NCBI GenBank assembly: GCA_024235915.1
Contig: JACKLO010000022.1
Location: 32,612-96,611 of the forward strand
Length of the DNA: 64,000 nucleotides
Reading direction: 5' to 3'
Source: Burkholderiaceae bacterium
GTDB lineage: Bacteria; Pseudomonadota; Gammaproteobacteria; Burkholderiales; Burkholderiaceae_C
Under the pieces are notes generated by a model that had not been told where the DNA came from, did no database searches, and saw only the letters and a program-made list of their open reading frames with translations. Shown here one piece after another: positions 1-7,901 of this stretch (position 1 is its first letter; every line of letters starts with the position of its first letter). The translations under genes were made by a program, and so were the position numbers.

Positions 1-222
1 GCGCGCCTGTTCGAGCACGAGATGCGCAAGCAGCGCGAAGCCCAGCAGAAGCTCGAGGACAGCAAGACCGACGTCGGCTGGGGCCACCAGATCCGCAGCT
101 ACGTGCTCGACCAGAGCCGCATCAAGGACCTGCGCACCAACGTCGAGATCTCCAACACCCAGAAGGTGCTGGACGGTGACCTCGACCCCTTCATCACGGC
201 CAGCCTCAAACAGGGGCTGTGA
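1..222 (+). CDS. prfB: Peptide chain release factor 2, C-terminal end (partial)
   Basis: This is the last 73 codons of a gene that begins before the window. The reading GWGHQIRSYVLD followed by SRIKDLRT and ending DPFITASLKQGL is the conserved C-terminus of RF2, which terminates translation at UGA and UAA in the cytoplasm. The GGQ domain and the programmed frameshift site of prfB lie outside the window and cannot be checked. The frame is open from base 1 and stops at 220-222, 22 bases before pepN on the same strand, so the two could be co-transcribed. Confidence 0.93.
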   Translation, partial: ARLFEHEMRKQREAQQKLEDSKTDVGWGHQIRSYVLDQSRIKDLRTNVEISNTQKVLDGDLDPFITASLKQGL

Positions 223-244
223 CCCGCCCGGAGACATTCCACCC

Positions 245-2899
245 ATGAAAGAAGGCACTGCCACCGTGGTGCGCCGCGAGGACTACGCGCCGCCCGCCTA
301 CTGGATCCGCGAGGTCGAGCTGACGTTCGACCTCGACCCTGCCAAGACCATCGTCGCCAGCCGGCTGCACATCGAGCGCAACGCGGCGGCACCCGCCGGC
401 CCGCTGGTGCTGCACGGCGAAGACCTGAACCTGCTGCGCGTGCAGGCCGACGGCCAGAGCGTCTCGTTCCGCCACGAGGACAACCTGCTCGTCATCGACC
501 AGTTGCCCGCCGCCGAGCGCTTCGTGCTCGAGGTGCGCAACACCTGCGCCCCGGCGAAGAACACCCAGCTCAGCGGCCTCTACGAGAGCGGCAGCGGCCT
601 GTTCACCCAGTGCGAGGCCGAAGGCTTCCGCCGCATCACCTTCTTCCTGGACCGGCCCGATGTGATGGCCGTGTTCAAGGTCACGCTGCGCGCCGACAAG
701 AAGCGTTACCCCACGCTGCTGAGCAACGGCAACCTGCTCGAGCAAGGGGAACTGGACGGTGGCAAGCACTTCGCCGTCTGGCACGACCCCTTCCCCAAGC
801 CCAGCTACCTGTTCGCCCTGGTGGCGGCCGACCTGGTGGCGCGCGAGCAGCGCATCGTCGCGCGCAACGGCCGCGAACACCTGCTGCAGGTCTACGTCAA
901 ACGCGGCGACCTCGGCCGCACCGAGCATGCGATGACATCGCTGATGGCCTCGGTGGTCTGGGACGAGGCCCGCTTCGGCCTGCCGCTGGACCTGGAACGC
1001 TTCATGGTCGTCGCCGTCGACGACTTCAACATGGGCGCGATGGAGAACAAGGGCCTCAACATCTTCAACACGAAGTACGTGCTGGCCGATGCCGCCACGG
1101 CCACCGACGACGACTTCTTCGGCATCGAGAGCGTCATCGGTCACGAGTACTTCCACAACTGGACCGGCAACCGCGTCACCTGCCGCGACTGGTTCCAGCT
1201 GTCGCTGAAGGAAGGCCTGACGGTCTTCCGCGACCAGGAATTCAGCATGGACATGGCGGGCGACGCCAGCGCCCGTGCCGTGCAACGCATCGAGGCCGTG
1301 GCCACGCTGCGCCGCGCCCAGTTCACGGAAGACGCCGGCGCGATGGCGCACCCGGTGCGCCCCGACACCTACGCCGCCATCGACAACTTCTACACCGCCA
1401 CCGTCTATGAGAAGGGTGCCGAGGTCGTGCGCATGATGCACACCCTCGTCGGCCGCGACGGCTTTGCGCGCGGCATGAAGCTGTACTTCAAGCGCCACGA
1501 CGGCCAGGCGGTGACCTGCGACGATTTTGCGCAGGCGATCGCCGACGCCAACCCGGGCAGTGCACTGGCGGCGCAGCTCGACGTCTTCAAGCGCTGGTAC
1601 GCCCAGGCCGGCACGCCGCGTCTGCACGCCCGCGGCCAGTGGGATGCGGAGACCCGCCGCTACACCCTGACGCTGCGACAGGACAATCCGCCCTCCCCTG
1701 GCCAGTCGAACAAGCTGCCCCAACTGATCCCGGTGCAGACAGCGCTCCTGTCCACGGAGGGCCAGGAACTGGCCCAGCGCCTGCTGGTGCTGACCGAGGC
1801 CGAGCAAAGCTTCGTCTTCGAGGACATTGGCAGTGCCCCGGTGCCGTCGCTGCTGCGTGGCTTCTCGGCGCCGGTGGTGCTGGACGACGGCCTGGACGAT
1901 GCAGGCCTGCTGGTGCTGCTGCGGCATGACCGTGACGCCTTCAACCGCTGGGAAGCCGGCCAGCGCCTGGCCCTGCGCCGCCTGCTGGCCGCACTGCCCA
2001 GCACGGACACGCCGGTACTGGACGCGGCCTACCTCGACGCCATGCGCGCGGTCCTGAACGACGGTGCCCTGCATCCGGCCTTCCGCGCCCTGGCCCTCGC
2101 CCTGCCCGACGAGGCCTACATCGCCGAGCAGGTGACGCCGGCCAACCCGGCCCGCATCCACGCCGTGCGCGAGGCCATGCTCGATCAGCTGGCCGCTGCG
2201 CTGCAGCCTGACTGGGCCCATGCCTGGGGCGCCAACCAGGTGCGCGAAGGCTACGCGCCCACCCCGCTGCAGGCCGGCCGGCGCGCCCTGGCCAATCGCG
2301 CGCTGGCCATGCTGGTGCGCCAGGCCACCGCCAGCGGCGACCCGGTCTGGCCTGGCCGCGCCTACCAGCGCGTCAAGGACGCCACCAACATGACGGACCG
2401 CCAGGGCGCGTTGTGGGCGCTCATCGGCGCGCGCTCGCCGCTGGCGGCGCAAGCGCTGGCGCACTTCCATGCCGCAGCGCGTGGCAATGCCCTGGTGCTG
2501 GACAAGTGGTTCTCGGTGCAGGCCACCGCCCCGGAGGCGCCCGGTGAAACCGGCGCCGGCGTGCTGGGCCAGGTGCGCGGCCTGCTGAAGCATCCGGACT
2601 TCACGCTCAAGAACCCGAACCGCGCCCGCAGCCTTGTCTTTGCGCTGTGCATGGGCAACCCGGCGGCCTTCCACCGGGCCGATGCCGCGGGCTACGTGTT
2701 CTGGGCCGAGCAGTTGCTGGCGCTAGACGCGATGAACCCGCAGATCGCTGCCCGCCTGGCGCGCGCGCTGGACCGCTGGACCGCTTTGGCCGAGCCCTGC
2801 CGCAGTGCCGCCCGCGAGGCCATCGCCCGCGTGGCTGCAAAACCCGACCTGAGCGCCGACGTGCGCGAGATCGTGACCCGAGCCTTGGAACAGAACTGA
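245..2899 (+). CDS. pepN: Aminopeptidase N (M1 family zinc metallopeptidase)
   Basis: An 884-residue protein, close to the usual PepN length of about 870-890. It removes N-terminal amino acids from cytoplasmic peptides. The exopeptidase motif GAMENKG and the zinc site HEYFH (residues 300-304, glutamate 301 catalytic) with the third ligand Glu323 eighteen residues later are all present. The open frame extends back to 176 inside prfB. I chose the ATG at 245 because it clears the prfB stop, is preceded by a GGAG-like stretch, and starts at the family's normal N-terminus. It stops two bases before the fbp start, so pepN and fbp are almost certainly translated from one message. Confidence 0.96.
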   Translation: MKEGTATVVRREDYAPPAYWIREVELTFDLDPAKTIVASRLHIERNAAAPAGPLVLHGEDLNLLRVQADGQSVSFRHEDNLLVIDQLPAAERFVLEVRNTCAPAKNTQLSGLYESGSGLFTQCEAEGFRRITFFLDRPDVMAVFKVTLRADKKRYPTLLSNGNLLEQGELDGGKHFAVWHDPFPKPSYLFALVAADLVAREQRIVARNGREHLLQVYVKRGDLGRTEHAMTSLMASVVWDEARFGLPLDLERFMVVAVDDFNMGAMENKGLNIFNTKYVLADAATATDDDFFGIESVIGHEYFHNWTGNRVTCRDWFQLSLKEGLTVFRDQEFSMDMAGDASARAVQRIEAVATLRRAQFTEDAGAMAHPVRPDTYAAIDNFYTATVYEKGAEVVRMMHTLVGRDGFARGMKLYFKRHDGQAVTCDDFAQAIADANPGSALAAQLDVFKRWYAQAGTPRLHARGQWDAETRRYTLTLRQDNPPSPGQSNKLPQLIPVQTALLSTEGQELAQRLLVLTEAEQSFVFEDIGSAPVPSLLRGFSAPVVLDDGLDDAGLLVLLRHDRDAFNRWEAGQRLALRRLLAALPSTDTPVLDAAYLDAMRAVLNDGALHPAFRALALALPDEAYIAEQVTPANPARIHAVREAMLDQLAAALQPDWAHAWGANQVREGYAPTPLQAGRRALANRALAMLVRQATASGDPVWPGRAYQRVKDATNMTDRQGALWALIGARSPLAAQALAHFHAAARGNALVLDKWFSVQATAPEAPGETGAGVLGQVRGLLKHPDFTLKNPNRARSLVFALCMGNPAAFHRADAAGYVFWAEQLLALDAMNPQIAARLARALDRWTALAEPCRSAAREAIARVAAKPDLSADVREIVTRALEQN

Positions 2900-2900
2900 C

Positions 2901-3914
2901 ATGCCCAGACGCATCAGCCTCACGCAGTACCTCGTCGAGCAGCAGCGCGAGCACGGCCACATCCCGGGCCAGCTGCGCCTGCTGATCGAGGTCGTGGCCC
3001 GCGCCTGCAAGCGCATCGCCATCTCGGTCAACAAGGGCGCGCTCGGCGACGTGCTGGGCACCGCCGGCAGCGAGAACGTGCAGGGCGAGGTGCAGAAGAA
3101 GCTCGACGTCATCGCCAACGAAGTGCTGGTCGAGGCCAACGAATGGGGCGGCCACCTCGCGGCCATGGCCAGCGAGGAGATGGACTCCATCCACGTCGTG
3201 CCCAACCGCTACCCGCAGGGCGAGTACCTGCTGCTGTTCGATCCGCTGGACGGCAGCAGCAACATCGACGTGAACGTCTCCATCGGCACCATCTTCAGCG
3301 TGCTGCGCAAGCAGGGCCACACGCGCGGTGTGAGCGAAGAAGACTTCCTGCAACCCGGCAAGCACCAGGCCGCCGCCGGCTACTGCGTCTACGGGCCGCA
3401 GACCACGCTGGTGCTGACCGTGGGCAGCGGCGTCATCATGTTCACGCTGGACCGCGAGACCGGGTCCTGGCTGCTCACCGAGGAAGGCGTGCAGATCCCG
3501 GAGGACACCAAGGAGTTCGCGATCAACATGTCGAACATGCGCCATTGGGCCCCGCCGGTAAAGCGCTACATCGACGAATGCCTGCAGGGCAAGGAAGGCC
3601 CGCGCGGCAAGGACTTCAACATGCGCTGGGTCGCCAGCATGGTGGCCGACGTGCACCGCATCCTCACGCGCGGCGGCGTCTTCATGTACCCCTGGGACCA
3701 GCGTGAGCCCGACAAGCCTGGCAAGCTGCGCCTGATGTACGAGGCCAACCCGATGGCCTTCCTGGTGGAGCAGGCCGGCGGCCGCGCCACCAACGGCCGG
3801 GATCGCATCCTGGACGTGGTGCCGGGCAAGCTGCACGAGCGCATCAGCGTGATGCTGGGCTCGCGCAACGAGGTCGACCGCGTGACGAGCTACCACCTCG
3901 ACGCTTCCACCTGA
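2901..3914 (+). CDS. fbp: Class I fructose-1,6-bisphosphatase
   Basis: A 337-residue class I FBPase that hydrolyses fructose-1,6-bisphosphate to fructose-6-phosphate in gluconeogenesis (and in the Calvin cycle of autotrophic relatives). The metal and phosphate signature DPLDGSSN is at residues 114-121, and the N-terminal RISLTQYL matches beta-proteobacterial Fbp. The start codon follows the pepN stop by one base, so translational coupling is likely. tRNA-Thr and its terminator follow. Confidence 0.96.
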   Translation: MPRRISLTQYLVEQQREHGHIPGQLRLLIEVVARACKRIAISVNKGALGDVLGTAGSENVQGEVQKKLDVIANEVLVEANEWGGHLAAMASEEMDSIHVVPNRYPQGEYLLLFDPLDGSSNIDVNVSIGTIFSVLRKQGHTRGVSEEDFLQPGKHQAAAGYCVYGPQTTLVLTVGSGVIMFTLDRETGSWLLTEEGVQIPEDTKEFAINMSNMRHWAPPVKRYIDECLQGKEGPRGKDFNMRWVASMVADVHRILTRGGVFMYPWDQREPDKPGKLRLMYEANPMAFLVEQAGGRATNGRDRILDVVPGKLHERISVMLGSRNEVDRVTSYHLDAST

Positions 3915-3935
3915 GCCACGGGCGCCGTAGCAGGC

Positions 3936-3941
3936 TATACT
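3936..3941 (+). promoter_or_regulatory. Probable -10 element of tRNA-Thr
   Basis: TATACT, 10 bases before the first base of the tRNA, is a 5/6 match to the sigma70 -10 box at the right distance for a start just ahead of the tRNA. I see no convincing -35 box 16-19 bases upstream, so this is a partial promoter call. Confidence 0.5.
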
Positions 3942-3951
3942 CGCGGGCTTG

Positions 3952-4027
3952 GCCGGTGTAGCTCAGTTGGTAGAGCAGCGCATTCGTAATGCGAAGGTCG
4001 GGAGTTCGACTCTCTTCACCGGCACCA
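3952..4027 (+). tRNA. tRNA-Thr (anticodon CGT)
   Basis: The 7-bp acceptor stem GCCGGTG/CACCGGC closes the cloverleaf, with a D arm, an anticodon loop TTCGTAA (CGT at 3985-3987), a GTTCGAC T loop and an encoded CCA end (4025-4027). It decodes ACG. Confidence 0.97.
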
Positions 4028-4037
4028 AGAACCACTG

Positions 4038-4075
4038 AAAGCCCGGTGGCCGTTCCGCGGCCTCCGGGCTTTTTC
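4038..4075 (+). terminator. Rho-independent terminator after tRNA-Thr
   Basis: The arms AAGCCCGG (4039-4046) and CCGGGCTT (4064-4071) form a stem followed by a T run (TTTTT, 4070-4074), 11 bases past the tRNA end. It should end the tRNA transcript and separate it from the flagellar-like gene downstream. Confidence 0.8.
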
Positions 4076-4133
4076 ACGTTTGGCCCCGACGCACTCGTGC
4101 CATGGCCCGCGGCTGCAGGCTAGAGTCCCAACC

Positions 4134-4430
4134 ATGAGCACCTCAGGCATCGCCTTGTCCGGCATGGCCGCCGCCCAGCAGCGGCTGCAGGCGCATGCCC
4201 ACAACCTGGCCAACCTGGGCACGGACAACTTCCGCCGCAGCACCACGGCGCAGACCGCGCAGGTCACGGGCTGCGTCACGGCCACCTGGCAGCGCGCGCC
4301 GGCCGCCGGTGCCGACATGGCCGGCGACCTGGTCGGCCAGATGAGCGCCGGCCACGCCTTCACGGCCAACCTCGCCGTGTTCAAGACCCATGACGCCATG
4401 ACCGGCGCGCTGCTCGACGCCTTGGCCTGA
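4134..4430 (+). CDS. Orphan flagellar basal-body rod-like protein
   Basis: A 98-residue protein with the N-terminal amphipathic helix of the flagellar rod/hook family: SGIALSGMAAAQQRLQAHAH followed by NLANLGTDNFRR, which matches the 'N-(L/V)-A-N-x-x-T-x-x-(F/Y)' pattern of FlgB/FlgC/FlgG. The C-terminus resembles the axial C-terminal helix. True FlgC is about 135 residues and FlgG about 260, so only the two terminal helices fit here. No other rod, ring or hook gene is nearby. The family occurs as short stand-alone proteins in beta- and gammaproteobacteria; its role is not known to me. The ATG at 4134 was chosen over upstream codons because the conserved helix starts there. Confidence 0.7.
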   Translation: MSTSGIALSGMAAAQQRLQAHAHNLANLGTDNFRRSTTAQTAQVTGCVTATWQRAPAAGADMAGDLVGQMSAGHAFTANLAVFKTHDAMTGALLDALA

Positions 4431-4478
4431 CGGCCTGCCCAGCGTCGGCGGGTGCACGCCCGGCGCCACAATGCGCCG

Positions 4479-4778
4479 ATGTCCGACGACAGCCAGATCT
4501 ACGTCCCGCCGTCCTTCGTGGCGCTGTTCATACCAGCGGGCCGCATCAAACCCACGGCATCGCGTGAACACATCGCCGAACGCCACGACCTCTGCGAAGA
4601 CCTCGCCCAGATGCTGCTGGAGACCGCGCAGACCCAGCGCTGGTCGCTGGGCATCACCACCGACGACACGCTGGAGCGCATCGCCCGTGGCCTGCCATCC
4701 AGTGGCCTGGACCTCAGCGATGCGGAAACCGGCTGGGTGATGACGCGGCTGGCCGAGTTGCTGGGGCCGGGAGACTGA
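4479..4778 (+). CDS. Small conserved protein of Burkholderiales, unknown function
   Basis: A 99-residue soluble protein. Similar small proteins in Burkholderiales (starting MSDDSQI and containing a YVPPSFxxLF-like stretch and ERHDLCEDLA) are often called 'ATPase with chaperone activity', but no Walker or AAA+ motif is present, so that name should not be trusted. I picked the ATG at 4479, which matches the usual N-terminus, over an earlier start at 4452. It ends where the convergent E1 gene ends. Confidence 0.65.
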   Translation: MSDDSQIYVPPSFVALFIPAGRIKPTASREHIAERHDLCEDLAQMLLETAQTQRWSLGITTDDTLERIARGLPSSGLDLSDAETGWVMTRLAELLGPGD

Positions 4779-7430
4779 TCACACGGTCCAGGGCGCCGGC
4801 GCCTTGGCATCCAGCCCGTAACGCGCCACCGCAGCGGCCACCTGCTGCGGCGCCACCGCCTTCAACGCCGCCAGGGCCACATGCCAGCGGTCGACCTCGA
4901 AGAAGCGGCGCAGTGCGGCCCGCGTGTCGCTGCGGCCGAAGCCGTCGGTGCCCAGGATGCTCATGCGCGCCGACAGATGCGGCGCAATCAGCGCCGGCCA
5001 GGCGCGCACCCAGTCGCTGACCGCCACCACCGGCGCTTCACCCGGCAGCAGCCGGGCGAGCTGCGTGACCGCTGCTGGCGCATCGGGTTGCAGACGCTCA
5101 GCCCGCTCGGCCGCACGCGCCTCGCGCGCCAGTTCCGCGTAGCTGGTGACGCTGAAGACCTCGGCCTCGATGCCCCAATCGTCCCGCAGCAGCGCGGCAG
5201 CCGCCAGAGCCTCCGCCAGCAGCGTGCCCGAGCCCAGCAGGCGCACCTGGGCACCCTGACCGCCCTGCACTCCGTGGGCCGCCCGTACTCGCCTCAGGCC
5301 GCGCAGCACGTCGGGGGCGTCTTCAGGTGGCAGCGAGGGCTGCGCCTGGTTCTCGTTCATCAGCGTCAGGTAGTGGAAGACGTCGCGCCGCTCCAGCAGC
5401 ATTTCCTGCATGCCGTGGTGCACGATCACCGCCATCTCGCCGGCCGTGGCCGGGTCCCACACGCGGCAGTTCGGCACCTGCGCCGCCACCAGCAGGCTGT
5501 GGCCGTCCTGGTGCTGCAGGCCCTCGCCACCCAGCGTGGTGCGACCGGCCGTGGCGCCGAGCAGGAAGCCGCGCGCACGCTGGTCAGCCGCGGCCCAGAT
5601 CTGGTCGCCCACGCGCTGGAAGCCGAACATCGAGTAGTAGATGTAGAACGGCAGCATCGGCTCGCCGTGCACGCTGTGGCTGGTGGCGGCGGCCGTCCAA
5701 CTGGCCAGGGCGCCGGCCTCGCTGATGCCCTCCTCCAGGATCTGCCCGTCGCGCGCCTCGCGGTAGGCCAGCACCGACCCGATGTCCTCCGGCTCGTACT
5801 GCTGTCCGGATCGGCTGTAGATGCCCACCTGACGGAACAGGTTGGCCATGCCGAAGGTGCGCGCCTCGTCGGCCACGATGGGCACCACACGCGGGCCCAG
5901 GGCCGGGTCCTTGAGCAGCGCACCGAGCAGGCGCACGAAGGCCATCGTGGTGCTCATCTCCTTGCCGTCAGCGTCCAGCGCGAAGCCGGCGATGTCGGCC
6001 AGCGCCGGCACCGGCAATGGCGGTGCGTCGGCCCGACGCTGCGGAATCGCCCCGCCCAGCGCCTCGCGGCGTGCGCGAAGGTAGGCCATCTCCGGCGCAT
6101 CGGCGGCCGGGCGGTAGAAGGCCAGCGCCTCGGTCTGTGCGTCATCCAGCGGCAGCGCAAAACGGTTGCGGAAGGCGATCAGGTCGTCGCGTTCCAGCTT
6201 CTTCTGCTGGTGCGTGGTCATGCGGCCCTGGCCCGCCTGCCCCATGCCGTAGCCCTTCTTCGTCTGCGCCAGCACCACCACCGGCCGCCCATCGCCCTGC
6301 ACCGCCGCGGCGTAGGCGGCGTGGATCTTCACCAGGTCGTGCCCACCGCGCTTGAGGCGGTCGATCTGCTCGTCGGTCAGGCCCTGGGCCAGTGCTGCCA
6401 GCGCCGGGTCCTGGCCGAAGAAGTGCTCGCGGTTGTAGCGGCCGTCCTTGGCGGCAAAGGTCTGGAACTGTCCGTCGACCGTGTGCGCAAAGGCCCGCTG
6501 CAGCGCGCCGTCGCGGTCGCGCGCGAAGAGGCCGTCCCAGTCGCTGCCCCAGACCAGCTTGATCACGCGCCAGCCAGCGCCTTCGAACAGCGCTTCCAGC
6601 TCATCGACGATGCGGCCATTGCCGCGCACCGGGCCGTCGAGCCGCTGCAGGTTGCAGTTGATCACCCAGACCAGGTTGTCCAGGCCCTCACGGGCGGCAA
6701 GCGTCAGCGCACTCATGCTCTCGGGCTCGTCCATCTCGCCGTCGCCGAACACGCCCCAGACGCGGCGACCGGCCGTGTCGGCAATGCCGCGGTGGGCCAG
6801 GTAGCGCATGAAGCGGGCCTGGTAGATGCTGCTGATGGGCCCGATGCCCATCGAGCCGGTGGGGAACTGCCAGAAGTCCGGCATCAGCCAGGGGTGCGGG
6901 TAGCTGGACAGGCCACGTGCACCCTCCTGGCGCGGCGCACTCAATTCCTGTCGGTAGTGCGCGAGGTCAGCCTCGGTGAGGCGCCCCTCAAGGAACGCCC
7001 GCGCATACACACCGGGCGCCGAATGCGGCTGCCAGAACACCAGGTCGCGGGCGTGGAAGAAGTGGTTGAAGCCCACCTCGAACAGGTCGGCCGCGCTGGC
7101 ATAACTGGCAATGTGCCCGCCCAGTTCGCCGTGGGCCTGGTTGGCGCGCGCCACCATGGCCAGCGCATTCCAGCGCATCAGCGACGCCAGGCGCTCCTCG
7201 ACCGCCAGGTCGCCGCTGAAGCGCGGCTGACGCTCGGGCGGAATGGTGTTGACGTACGGTGTGCCGCGGGGCGGGTGCCAGCCAATGGCCGGCTCGCGCG
7301 CATCGGCGGCCAGCAGGTCCATCACCTGGCGCACACGCGCCGGCCCGGCGCTGGCCAGCAGCGCCTGCAAGGCCTCGCGCCATTCCTGAAGTTCCTGGGG
7401 GTCGGCGTCGGGTGGGGTGCGCATGTCCAT
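4779..7430 (-). CDS. aceE: Pyruvate dehydrogenase E1, homodimeric type (AceE-like), solitary
   Basis: An 883-residue thiamine-diphosphate enzyme of the homodimeric E1 family (E. coli AceE is 887), which decarboxylates pyruvate and acetylates the E2 lipoyl group. The ThDP/Mg motif begins at GDGEMDEPES (residues 229-238) and continues to INCNLQRLDG about 20 residues on. The conserved GGHIASYASAA segment is near residue 104. aceF and lpd, the usual operon partners, are not adjacent: the neighbours are small unknown genes. It may be a second copy or paralogue of the operon-encoded E1. MdeB-type alpha-ketobutyrate dehydrogenases belong to the same family, so the exact 2-oxoacid is not certain. Confidence 0.88.
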   Translation of the reverse strand: MDMRTPPDADPQELQEWREALQALLASAGPARVRQVMDLLAADAREPAIGWHPPRGTPYVNTIPPERQPRFSGDLAVEERLASLMRWNALAMVARANQAHGELGGHIASYASAADLFEVGFNHFFHARDLVFWQPHSAPGVYARAFLEGRLTEADLAHYRQELSAPRQEGARGLSSYPHPWLMPDFWQFPTGSMGIGPISSIYQARFMRYLAHRGIADTAGRRVWGVFGDGEMDEPESMSALTLAAREGLDNLVWVINCNLQRLDGPVRGNGRIVDELEALFEGAGWRVIKLVWGSDWDGLFARDRDGALQRAFAHTVDGQFQTFAAKDGRYNREHFFGQDPALAALAQGLTDEQIDRLKRGGHDLVKIHAAYAAAVQGDGRPVVVLAQTKKGYGMGQAGQGRMTTHQQKKLERDDLIAFRNRFALPLDDAQTEALAFYRPAADAPEMAYLRARREALGGAIPQRRADAPPLPVPALADIAGFALDADGKEMSTTMAFVRLLGALLKDPALGPRVVPIVADEARTFGMANLFRQVGIYSRSGQQYEPEDIGSVLAYREARDGQILEEGISEAGALASWTAAATSHSVHGEPMLPFYIYYSMFGFQRVGDQIWAAADQRARGFLLGATAGRTTLGGEGLQHQDGHSLLVAAQVPNCRVWDPATAGEMAVIVHHGMQEMLLERRDVFHYLTLMNENQAQPSLPPEDAPDVLRGLRRVRAAHGVQGGQGAQVRLLGSGTLLAEALAAAALLRDDWGIEAEVFSVTSYAELAREARAAERAERLQPDAPAAVTQLARLLPGEAPVVAVSDWVRAWPALIAPHLSARMSILGTDGFGRSDTRAALRRFFEVDRWHVALAALKAVAPQQVAAAVARYGLDAKAPAPWTV

Positions 7431-7523
7431 GCCGGGACTGTAGCGGTGCCACCGCTGCCAGATGACGCTGACCGTTTCAGGGTCTTCACGATCGATTCAC
7501 AGTCGGGCGCTACCGTGGTCGTC

Positions 7524-7832
7524 ATGGACCCCCGAGACCTGCCGCCCCGTGTCGCTGCGCTGTATGCGCAGGCCTCCGAGCCGGAGCGTGTGACCCTGCT
7601 CAACCGCCTGCTGCGCCCGCTGGGCCCGCTGGCACTGGTGACCGTGGCCGCAGGCGCCTTCGGCGGCCTGCTGCCCAGCGGCCCCGACGCGCGCTGGCGC
7701 GAGGCCGAGGTGTCGCTGGACGACACGCGCCGCGTCGGCACCGCGCAGGTGCTGGCGCTGGCGGACTATGTGGCGCAGAAGGCACCGGACGTGCTTGTGG
7801 CCCTGACGCAGGTGCCGCCCGAGTCGGTCTGA
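7524..7832 (+). CDS. Small hypothetical protein with one hydrophobic segment
   Basis: A 102-residue protein I do not recognise. Residues 31-50 form a moderately hydrophobic stretch (PLGPLALVTVAAGAFGGLLP), possibly one membrane helix. The rest is charged and mostly helical. It is divergent from the E1 gene and convergent with the flagellin gene. The ATG at 7524 gives a sensible N-terminus; the frame is open further upstream only as the antisense of aceE. Confidence 0.55.
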   Translation: MDPRDLPPRVAALYAQASEPERVTLLNRLLRPLGPLALVTVAAGAFGGLLPSGPDARWREAEVSLDDTRRVGTAQVLALADYVAQKAPDVLVALTQVPPESV

Positions 7833-7901
7833 AGACGGCTGCCCAAGGCATCAAGCCCGTCGACGCAGCGGCGTGCCGCCTACCGCCCGCGCTGCGGCAC
7901 C

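Noticed and set aside
206..2674. An 822-codon open frame antisense to pepN, and similar very long antisense frames elsewhere (for example opposite aceE, ppc, fdhA and the BTAD regulator)
   Set aside because: At about 70% GC stop codons are rare in shadow frames. These translations are rich in Ala, Arg, Gly, His and Gln without any domain, and each lies opposite a clear gene.
3844..4077. Open frame antisense to tRNA-Thr reading GAGEESRTPDLRITNALLYQ
   Set aside because: This is the well-known false protein read from the complement of a tRNA gene, often deposited as 'hypothetical'. The tRNA explains the sequence.
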